DNA from: Clostridia bacterium
GTDB lineage: Bacteria; Bacillota; Clostridia; Oscillospirales; Oscillospiraceae
Assembly: GCA_003245395.1 (NCBI GenBank)
Contig: QKDF01000115.1
Coordinates: 1 to 5,830, forward strand
DNA length: 5,830 nucleotides
Direction of reading: 5' to 3'
Below are positions 1-4,762 of the stretch, piece after piece. The first letter of the stretch is position 1. Every line of letters begins with the position of its first letter. Position numbers and translations under genes: made by a program. The notes under the pieces are model-generated. The model was not told where the DNA came from. It saw only the letters and a program-made list of their open reading frames with translations, and ran no database searches.

Positions 1-1064
1 AGCGCGGCCTGCGCATCCGCGTCCGGGGCAGTGTCGGCCGGCTTAAGCGCCGCCACGCGGGCAATCAGCTTGTCATAGGCAGCGCGGGCGTTGTCCAGAT
101 TCTCATAGCTGAATACCAGTGCTTTGCGGTAATGGGACTGGAGGCAGAAGAACCGGTAGACCAGCGGGTCATACCCCTTTTCCTCCAGCAGGGAAACTGT
201 CAAAAACTCGCCTTTGGACTTGCTCATTTTGCCGCCGGCGGTGTTCAGATGCAGCACATGGAACCAGTAATTGCACCACTTGTGGCCCAGAAAAGATTCA
301 CTCTGAGCGATTTCATTGGTGTGGTGGGGGAACGCGTTGTCAATTCCGCCGCAGTGAATGTCCAGATCCTCGCCCAGATGTTTCATGGAGATGCCGGAGC
401 ACTCGATGTGCCAGCCGGGATAACCCACACCCCAGGGAGAGTCCCACTTGAGCGCCTGGTCCTCGAACTTGGACTTTGTGAACCAGAGGACGAAATCGTT
501 CTTGTTGCGCTTGTTGAGATCCTCCTCCACGCCCTCCCGGACGCCAACCGCCAGATCCTCTTCGTTGTGATCGTTGAAGATATAGTATTTTTCCAGCTTG
601 GACGTGTCAAAATACACATTGCCTCCGGCCTGATAGGCATAGCCCTTTTCCAGCAGGCGGGTGATAATGGTGATATACTCGCCGATGCAGCTGGTGGCGG
701 GCTCCACCACGTCGGGGCGCTTTATATTGAGCTTTCTGCAGTCGTCGAAAAACGCGTCGGTGTAATGCTGCGCGATTTCCATGACGGTCTTGTGCTCGCG
801 CCGGGCGCCCTTGAGCATCTTATCCTCGCCGCTGTCGGCGTCCGAGGTCAGATGGCCCACGTCGGTGATATTCATGACCCGCTTGACGTTGTAGCCCGCA
901 TAGCGCAGGTACTTTTCCAGCACATCCTCCATGATATAGGAGCGCAGGTTGCCAATGTGGGCAAAGTGATAAACCGTGGGGCCGCAGGTGTACATCTTCA
1001 CGATGTCGGGGTGGTTGGGGACAAACTCTTCTTTCGTGTGTGTGGCGGAATTGTAAAGCTGCAT
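1..1064 (-). CDS. cysS: Cysteinyl-tRNA synthetase, 3' end cut by window edge
   Basis: Class I aminoacyl-tRNA synthetase that activates cysteine with ATP and charges tRNA-Cys in the cytoplasm. The window holds 354 complete codons from the start; families are usually about 460-470 residues, so roughly the C-terminal quarter is missing on the left. Visible signatures are the nucleotide-binding HIGN at residues 36-39 and KMSKS at 279-283. The zinc ligands C27, C222 (in GWHIECS), H247 and E251 keep the spacing of the E. coli enzyme (C28, C209, H234, E238). The ATG lies 1 base after the cysE stop, with AGAGAGG inside the end of cysE as ribosome binding site, so the two are co-transcribed and probably translationally coupled. 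Regulation should come from the T-box upstream of cysE. Identification is secure; only the C-terminus is unseen. Confidence 0.97.
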   Translation of the reverse strand, partial: MQLYNSATHTKEEFVPNHPDIVKMYTCGPTVYHFAHIGNLRSYIMEDVLEKYLRYAGYNVKRVMNITDVGHLTSDADSGEDKMLKGARREHKTVMEIAQHYTDAFFDDCRKLNIKRPDVVEPATSCIGEYITIITRLLEKGYAYQAGGNVYFDTSKLEKYYIFNDHNEEDLAVGVREGVEEDLNKRNKNDFVLWFTKSKFEDQALKWDSPWGVGYPGWHIECSGISMKHLGEDLDIHCGGIDNAFPHHTNEIAQSESFLGHKWCNYWFHVLHLNTAGGKMSKSKGEFLTVSLLEEKGYDPLVYRFFCLQSHYRKALVFSYENLDNARAAYDKLIARVAALKPADTAPDADAQAA

Positions 1065-1065
1065 A

Positions 1066-1722
1066 TTACGCTGACCTCTCTTTAATTGTTTTCAGTTTTT
1101 GTTCCAGTTCTTCCATGCGGGCGGTGAGCAGGTTCAGCTCCTCCATCACGGGATCGTCCACATGGATCTGATCGACATCGTCGGCAAAATGCGGAATTCG
1201 GCCGGCCACCCGCACCACCTGGGCTGGGATACCGACCGCGGTGCAGTCGGGCGGGATTTCGGTGAGCACCACCGCATTGGCCGCGATGCGGGAGTTATCA
1301 CCTACGGTGAACGGCCCCAGGACTTTGGCGCCGGAGCCAATCATCACATTGTTGCCGATGGTGGGATGACGCTTGCCTTTATCTTTTCCCGTGCCGCCCA
1401 ACGTCACACATTGATAGAGCAGCACGTCGTCCCCAACTTCCGCCGTCTCGCCGATGACGATCCCCATCCCGTGGTCGATTACCAGGCGATGGCCGATGGT
1501 GGCACCGGGGTGGATTTCAATGCCCGTTTTATGCCGGGCATGCTGAGAGATCCAACGGGCCAGAAAAAAGCAGCGGTGGCGGAAGAAGAAATGCGCGATA
1601 CGGTGGTAAATGACGGCGTGAACGCCGGGATAGAGAAGGAAGACTTCAAGTTTGCTCCGGGCGGCAGGGTCCCGGCGCTGGTAAGCGGTGAGCAGGTCAT
1701 ATAATTCTTTGAAGGCTTTCAT
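1066..1722 (-). CDS. cysE: Serine O-acetyltransferase
   Basis: Transfers acetyl from acetyl-CoA to L-serine, giving O-acetylserine, the precursor that cysteine synthase converts to cysteine. The 218-residue protein has a short N-terminal helical region and then a left-handed beta-helix of hexapeptide repeats (about 68-170). Catalytic positions match E. coli CysE by spacing: D18 (E. coli D92), the D83-H84 pair in DHGMG (D157-H158) and R118-H119 (R192-H193). A Glu/Lys-rich helical tail (about 193-215) ends the protein. It is a short form, lacking much of the N-terminal domain of the 273-residue E. coli enzyme, as is common in Firmicutes. I chose the ATG at 1720-1722, 11 bases after AAGGAG (1734-1739). 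An in-frame TTG two codons upstream is possible but sits only 5 bases from that site. First full-length gene of the T-box-controlled cysE-cysS operon. Confidence 0.96.
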   Translation of the reverse strand: MKAFKELYDLLTAYQRRDPAARSKLEVFLLYPGVHAVIYHRIAHFFFRHRCFFLARWISQHARHKTGIEIHPGATIGHRLVIDHGMGIVIGETAEVGDDVLLYQCVTLGGTGKDKGKRHPTIGNNVMIGSGAKVLGPFTVGDNSRIAANAVVLTEIPPDCTAVGIPAQVVRVAGRIPHFADDVDQIHVDDPVMEELNLLTARMEELEQKLKTIKERSA

Positions 1723-1773
1723 ATGCAAATAAACTCCTTTCTGTGTCTGAAACGGTTGGCTGCAATGCTGGGT

Positions 1774-1821
1774 TCAACGGCTGCCGTAACATCGACACGA
1801 AAGTGCACAGAAGAAATTCAT
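1774..1821 (-). CDS. Putative 15-residue cysteine-containing leader peptide
   Basis: A short open frame, ATG to TGA, lies in the readthrough RNA between the T-box terminator and cysE. It encodes MNFFCALSCRCYGSR, with Cys at residues 5, 9 and 11, all read by UGU codons. It has a good ribosome binding site (GAGGTG, 1825-1830; GAGG is 5 bases from the ATG). It ends 51 bases before the cysE start. Three cysteines in 15 residues just upstream of a cysteine-biosynthesis gene resembles the leader peptides of amino-acid attenuators. I see no second rho-independent terminator after it, so any control would act on translation, stability or Rho. Cysteine content, position and SD are seen; translation and function are inferred. 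It could be chance. Confidence 0.4.
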   Translation of the reverse strand: MNFFCALSCRCYGSR

Positions 1822-1835
1822 AGACACCTCACAAT

Positions 1836-1881
1836 AAAAATAAAAAACGCCGCTCGTACCCTCAATGGGTACAAGAGGCGT
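1836..1881 (-). terminator. Rho-independent terminator of the T-box leader
   Basis: On the minus strand ACGCCTCTTGTACCC (1867-1881) and GGGTACGAGCGGCGT (1847-1861) form a 15-position stem with one mismatch and one G-U pair around a 5-base loop. A U-rich run follows (1836-1846). The 5' arm overlaps the 3' side of the T-box antiterminator, so the two structures exclude each other, as expected for a T-box switch. Confidence 0.93.
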
Positions 1882-2091
1882 TACACACGCGGTTCCACTC
1901 TTGTCAATACTCATACCGGCCATACAGCCGGACAGCCCGATAACGGCGGCTTTGCCGGGGGCCATTACGCCCCGCACTCCCGGATGCACTTCGCAACCTC
2001 CGCCGTGGGCACGCTTGCAGCCGGTGACGCGCCCTCTCTGTCCTTTGGATGGGTTGCTACTCTTTCCATTCATCGTGCAGATATCCTTTTG
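1836..2091 (-). promoter_or_regulatory. T-box riboswitch, cysteine-specific (UGC specifier)
   Basis: Leader RNA that binds uncharged tRNA-Cys and then forms an antiterminator, letting transcription reach cysE-cysS. In RNA order the parts are: AGTA (2058-2061) and GAA (1990-1992), the two sides of the specifier-loop motif closed by GCAACC/GGTTGC (2052-2057 with 1993-1998); AGAGAG (2034-2039); the distal-loop GGCTGCAAGC (2013-2022); the specifier TGC (1986-1988) followed by A; a CCGGC/GCCGG hairpin (1916-1931), probably stem III; the T-box AGAGTGGAACCGCG (1888-1901); and the terminator. The acceptor-binding bulge reads UGGA, so its last base pairs with U73, the discriminator of tRNA-Cys. Specifier and bulge agree independently on cysteine. 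The antiterminator base helix is AAGAG/CTCTT (1898-1902 with 1873-1877). The 5' end is estimated from the promoter. Confidence 0.95.
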
Positions 2092-2097
2092 CCTATT

Positions 2098-2126
2098 ATA
2101 TTAGCAGGGTTTTCTTTGGGTGTCAA
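2098..2126 (-). promoter_or_regulatory. Sigma-A promoter of the cysE-cysS operon
   Basis: Perfect -35 TTGACA (2121-2126), 17-base spacer, -10 TAATAT (2098-2103) with an upstream TG that makes an extended -10. A shifted TATAAT (2095-2100) is also present. Predicted transcription start is near 2091, just ahead of T-box stem I. A second TTGAC lies 7 bases upstream (2129-2133). Confidence 0.85.
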
Positions 2127-2174
2127 GAGTCAACAAAACGATGCCTTCGAACAGTTGGAATTGGTTTCCGTCAC

Positions 2175-2203
2175 TTGACACAGAGGCAAAAAATGCGTAC
2201 CAT
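2175..2203 (+). promoter_or_regulatory. Probable sigma-A promoter of the GNAT gene
   Basis: Perfect -35 TTGACA (2175-2180), 17-base spacer, -10 TACCAT (2198-2203, 4 of 6 consensus bases). It is divergent from the cysE promoter, with 48 bases between the two -35 boxes. It leaves a leader of about 80 bases before the gene, in which I see no convincing structure. Confidence 0.6.
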
Positions 2204-2292
2204 AAAGATGAGATGTTCCCCGCGCTGTTCTTTTCAAATATGACGCCGGATAACAGCCGGAGTTCAGATATACGATAAGGAGTGTTTCAACT

Positions 2293-2775
2293 ATGATTCT
2301 TCGTACCGCAACGCCAGCCGACCTGGCCGCTCTGACCGTAGTGGAGCAGGCTTGTTTTCCGCCCGCAGAAGCTGCCACCGAACAGCAGCTCGCAGAGCGT
2401 CTTCGGGTTTATCCCTATCATTTTTGGCTGCTGGAAGATAACGGAAAGCTGGTGGCGTTCCTCGACGGCATGGCTACCGATGAACCCACTATCCAGGATG
2501 AGATGTTTTCCGATGTTTCCATGCACAACGAGCAGGGAGCCTGGCAGACCATTTTCGGGCTCAACACCCTGCCGGAGTATCGGCGCCAGGGCTGTGCCGC
2601 GCGGCTGCTGGAGGCCATGACGGAGGATGCCAGGGACGCGGGGCGCCGGGGCTGTATTCTGACCTGCAAGGAGCCGATGCTGCACTACTACGAAAAGTTC
2701 GGATACCAAAATTTGGGAGTGTCCCGCTCCGTCCACGGCGGTGCCGTATGGTATGATATGATGCTGGAGTTTTAA
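2293..2775 (+). CDS. GNAT N-acetyltransferase, arylalkylamine N-acetyltransferase-like
   Basis: A single-domain acetyl-CoA-dependent N-acetyltransferase of 160 residues, a normal length for GNAT. Motif A spans about 86-106, with the pyrophosphate-binding loop R97-R-Q-G-C-A102 (the R/Q-x-x-G-x-G/A pattern). The stretch ILTCKEPMLHYYEKFGYQ (122-139) closely follows sheep serotonin N-acetyltransferase, whose VLMCEDALVPFYEKFGF carries catalytic Y168; here Y133 takes that place. The tail VSRSVHGGAVWYDM (143-156) is, as I recall, typical of bacterial AANAT-like proteins. The substrate is unknown, perhaps a small amine or polyamine. The start is fixed by AAGGAG (2277-2282), 10 bases before the ATG. 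It stands alone, with its own promoter and a terminator shared with sufB. Family assignment is strong; substrate is inference. Confidence 0.9.
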   Translation: MILRTATPADLAALTVVEQACFPPAEAATEQQLAERLRVYPYHFWLLEDNGKLVAFLDGMATDEPTIQDEMFSDVSMHNEQGAWQTIFGLNTLPEYRRQGCAARLLEAMTEDARDAGRRGCILTCKEPMLHYYEKFGYQNLGVSRSVHGGAVWYDMMLEF

Positions 2776-2797
2776 CTGTTACCCATCGATTTAAGAT

Positions 2798-2839
2798 AAA
2801 AAGGCAGACACCGGGAAGGTTCCGGCGTCTGCCTTTTTT
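2798..2839. terminator. Bidirectional terminator between GNAT gene and sufB
   Basis: GGCAGACACCGG (2803-2814) and CCGGCGTCTGCC (2822-2833) form a 12-position stem with one mismatch around a 7-base loop. The stem has A5 on the left (2798-2802) and T6 on the right (2834-2839). It can terminate the plus-strand GNAT transcript and, read in reverse, the sufCB transcript that ends at 2852. Confidence 0.92.
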
Positions 2840-2851
2840 GTGTACCTGTAA

Positions 2852-3775
2852 TTAGGCGAGGAAACCCTTGAGGATGCGATCCTCGGCCTCCTCTTCGGTC
2901 AGACCCAGCGTCTGCAGTTTGAGCAGCTGGTCGCCGGCGATCTTGCCGATGGCAGCCTCATGAATCAGCTGCGCCTCGGTGGAGTTGGCGGCGATCTCCG
3001 GCACGGAGCGGATGGTTGCCGTGCCCATGATGATGGAGTCACACTGCACATGGCCGAAACACCGGGCGTTGCCCACCACCAGCGGGCGGAAAATCTGAGA
3101 GGAGGAACCCTGTGCCACGGAGCGGGAGATCACCCGGCCCTTGGAGTCGTTACCGTCCAGCACGATCTCCATGTCGCTCTCGGCCACCTGATCCCCGTGG
3201 GTCAGCAGGCGCTCGGTGATGACCGCTTCGGCTCCCGGCCCGCAGACGATCTTGGTGTAGCGCTTTGTAGAGTCGATGCCCCGGATCTGGGTGGTGTCCA
3301 TCTGGATGGAGGCTCCCTCCTCCAGATAGACGATGGTCTGGGGGTTCATGATGCGTCCGCCGGTGCCGTCGCCCTCGCCATAGTGCTTTTCCGAATAGTG
3401 CACACGGGAGTTTTTGCCCACGTAGAACGTATGGATGCCGTCATGGCGGGAAGTTTCTGAGCCGCAGTTGTGGATGCCGCAGCCGGCCACGATGTCCACG
3501 TCGCTGTCCTCGCCGATATAGAAGTCGTTGTACACCATCTCCGAGATGCCGGGCTTTGTGATGATGACGGGGATGTGGCAGGTCTCTCCCTTGGTGCCGG
3601 GGAGTACACGAATGTCGATGCCGGGCTTGTCGTCCTTACCAGTGATCTTGATGTGATCGGTGCTTTGGCGGCCATCGCAGCCGGTGTCCTTGCGGATGTT
3701 GAACGCGCCCACGGGCTTGCCGATCAGGTCCGCGATCTTTTCCAGCAGTTCGCGATCCACTTCCGTATCCATCAT
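2852..3775 (-). CDS. sufB: SufB/SufD-family Fe-S assembly scaffold, short form (SmsB-like)
   Basis: Cytoplasmic scaffold on which Fe-S clusters are built, working with the SufC ATPase. The 307-residue product is much shorter than E. coli SufB (about 495) or SufD (about 420) but keeps the core beta-helix and C-terminal helical domain. GHVQCDSIIMG (241-251) holds C245, which corresponds to the cluster-assembly cysteine of E. coli SufB (C405). IHEAAIGKIAGDQL (271-284) carries E273, and the tail LTEEEAEDRILKGFL is typical of the family. Further Cys are C99 and C104 in GCGIHNCG. The start ATG (3773-3775) overlaps the sufC stop as ATGA, with GGAGG (3785-3789) 9 bases upstream. The open frame runs further up inside sufC, but that extension is out-of-frame sufC sequence. 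An ATG one codon later is an alternative start. Only sufC accompanies it, as in minimal SMS systems. Confidence 0.92.
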   Translation of the reverse strand: MMDTEVDRELLEKIADLIGKPVGAFNIRKDTGCDGRQSTDHIKITGKDDKPGIDIRVLPGTKGETCHIPVIITKPGISEMVYNDFYIGEDSDVDIVAGCGIHNCGSETSRHDGIHTFYVGKNSRVHYSEKHYGEGDGTGGRIMNPQTIVYLEEGASIQMDTTQIRGIDSTKRYTKIVCGPGAEAVITERLLTHGDQVAESDMEIVLDGNDSKGRVISRSVAQGSSSQIFRPLVVGNARCFGHVQCDSIIMGTATIRSVPEIAANSTEAQLIHEAAIGKIAGDQLLKLQTLGLTEEEAEDRILKGFLA

Positions 3776-4512
3776 TTGGAAACGCCTCCCTTCGTCAGAA
3801 CCGGGCAGATGCTTGTGGTATCCGCCAGGATTTTGGGCAGAATCTCCTGGGCGGAGCCGCGGTGACGGATTTCTCCGTCTCCGACCACCACCACCTCGTC
3901 CGCAAGAGAGATGATGCGCTCCTGATGGGAGATGATAATCATCGTAGCACGGCCCTCGGCATGAATTTGCTCGAAGGTCTCCGTCAGCCGGGCAAAACTC
4001 CAAAGATCGATGCCCGCCTCGGGCTCGTCAAAGATCATCAATTCGCTGCCCCGGGCAAGAATGGAGGCAATTTCAATACGCTTGACCTCGCCGCCGGAGA
4101 GGGACACATCCACTTCCCGGTCCAGATAGTCGTTGGCGCAAAGCCCCACCTTCGTCAGATATTGGCAGCACCGATCCTTCGACAGCTTCCCGTCGCCGGA
4201 GGCGATGGTCAGCAGGCTCCGCACCGTCAGTCCCTTGAACCGGGGCGGCTGCTGAAAGCCATAGCTGATGCCGAGCTTTGCCCGCTCGGTGATCCCCAGA
4301 TCCGTGATGTCCTGGCCGTTCCATAAAATCCGGCCGGAAGTGGGCTTTACCAGACCCATGATAATTTTTGCCAGGGTTGTTTTGCCGCCTCCGTTGGGGC
4401 CGGTGAACACCACCAGGCGGTGGTCGTCAATGGTCAGGGAAATATCGTTTAGAATGCCCAGCTCGCCGTCTGCTTCCCGGACGGTGTAGCCGATGCCTTT
4501 CAGTTCCAGCAT
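3772..4512 (-). CDS. sufC: Fe-S assembly ATPase SufC
   Basis: ABC-type soluble ATPase that drives conformational change in the SufB/D scaffold during Fe-S cluster assembly; it has no membrane partner. The 246-residue protein matches the family length of about 250. Visible motifs are Walker A GPNGGGKT (38-45), Q-loop FQQPPRF (86-92), signature LSGGE (138-142), Walker B LMIFDEPEAGIDL (158-170) with catalytic E163, and the switch histidine H196 in ISHQER. The DEPEAGID form is typical of SufC rather than of transporter ATPases. The start has AAGGAGGT (4521-4528) 8 bases upstream. First gene of a bicistronic operon: it overlaps sufB by 4 bases, with its own promoter about 90 bases upstream and a terminator after sufB. 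No cysteine desulfurase or SufU/SufE is adjacent, so sulfur must be supplied from elsewhere. Confidence 0.96.
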   Translation of the reverse strand: MLELKGIGYTVREADGELGILNDISLTIDDHRLVVFTGPNGGGKTTLAKIIMGLVKPTSGRILWNGQDITDLGITERAKLGISYGFQQPPRFKGLTVRSLLTIASGDGKLSKDRCCQYLTKVGLCANDYLDREVDVSLSGGEVKRIEIASILARGSELMIFDEPEAGIDLWSFARLTETFEQIHAEGRATMIIISHQERIISLADEVVVVGDGEIRHRGSAQEILPKILADTTSICPVLTKGGVSK

Positions 4513-4531
4513 TCCGCTGTACCTCCTTGCC

Positions 4532-4553
4532 GCGCACAGTGCGCAATTTTGCG
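4532..4553. promoter_or_regulatory. Two overlapping palindromes in the sufC leader
   Basis: GCGCACAGTGCGC (4532-4544) is a perfect 6-base dyad around one base. It overlaps CGCAATTTTGCG (4542-4553), a 5-base dyad around two bases. Both sit between the sufC promoter and its ribosome binding site (4521-4528), within the transcribed leader. They could be protein-binding sites or small hairpins. No regulator family is assigned. Confidence 0.4.
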
Positions 4554-4554
4554 T

Positions 4555-4590
4555 GAAATACCCAGTCTGCGACAGACTTTGCGGTATTTC
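4555..4590. repeat. Interrupted inverted repeat in the sufC 5' leader
   Basis: The arms GAAATACC (4555-4562) with GGTATTTC (4583-4590), and AGTCTG (4564-4569) with CAGACT (4573-4578), enclose a 3-base centre. The internal loop is asymmetric (1 base against 4). It starts almost exactly at the predicted sufC transcription start, so the mRNA would begin with this hairpin. No U-run follows, so it is not an intrinsic terminator. Confidence 0.65.
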
Positions 4591-4616
4591 GGCAGAATCA
4601 TTTTAACAGGTATTTC
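4555..4616. repeat. Three GGTATTTC octamers around the sufC promoter
   Basis: Copies at 4609-4616 and 4583-4590 are direct repeats 26 bases apart, and one at 4555-4562 is inverted. The first lies inside the spacer between the -35 and -10 boxes of the sufC promoter, the second next to the predicted start point. This is an operator-like arrangement. The cognate regulator is unknown; an Rrf2/IscR-type protein is only a guess. Confidence 0.5.
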
Positions 4617-4628
4617 TTGAAAATGCAA
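4600..4628 (-). promoter_or_regulatory. Probable promoter of the sufCB operon
   Basis: -10 TAAAAT (4600-4605, 5 of 6) with an upstream TG (extended -10), 17-base spacer and a weak -35 TTGCAT (4623-4628). Predicted start is near 4593. A GGTATTTC octamer lies within the spacer, where a bound protein would block RNA polymerase. Confidence 0.6.
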
Positions 4629-4698
4629 TGGATGCCGCGTCCTGCGTCCATATTCTTGCCCAAATTGCCGGAAAATCCTGCATCCGAAGAGCCGCAAA

Positions 4699-4726
4699 CA
4701 CAAATCTGCGTCTCCCGACATACACT
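4699..4726 (+). promoter_or_regulatory. Possible sigma-E-like sporulation promoter
   Basis: CATACACT (4719-4726) matches the B. subtilis sigma-E -10 consensus CATACAnT at every fixed position. At the expected distance upstream the -35 region is only weakly similar (ACAAAT, 4700-4705). A start near 4733 would leave about 30 bases of leader before the ferritin-like gene, with AAGGAGG inside it. I found no good sigma-A promoter for that gene. Confidence 0.4.
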
Positions 4727-4762
4727 GAGGCAGGAAATGGCGAACAGTAAGGAGGCAATTTC

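Noticed and set aside
132..1085. Long plus-strand open frame (317 codons) opposite cysS
   Set aside because: It lies antisense to a clear cysS with intact HIGN, KMSKS and zinc ligands; it has no recognisable domain. GC-rich coding DNA commonly leaves open antisense frames.
1099..1704. Plus-strand open frame of 201 codons opposite cysE
   Set aside because: Antisense shadow of cysE, with no motif.
1726..1728. TTG as alternative cysE start
   Set aside because: In frame, two codons upstream of the ATG, but only 5 bases from the SD and a weaker start codon. The extra residues add nothing to the family alignment.
1774..2073. Minus-strand open frame of 99 codons covering the T-box
   Set aside because: It runs through conserved T-box RNA structure and the terminator, so it cannot be a normal gene. 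Only its last 15 codons, with their own ATG and SD, are kept as a candidate leader peptide.
2251..2265. CCGG...CCGG hairpin in the GNAT leader
   Set aside because: Only four pairs, no U-run and no link to the SD; within chance expectation.
3776..4003. 76-residue N-terminal extension of the SufB frame
   Set aside because: It is out-of-frame sufC sequence (low-complexity Gly/Arg/Ser). The ATG overlapping the sufC stop has a good SD and gives a normal SufB-family start.
4555..4590. Intrinsic terminator or attenuator ahead of sufC
   Set aside because: The hairpin lacks a following U-run on the minus strand and starts at the transcript's 5' end, too early for attenuation.
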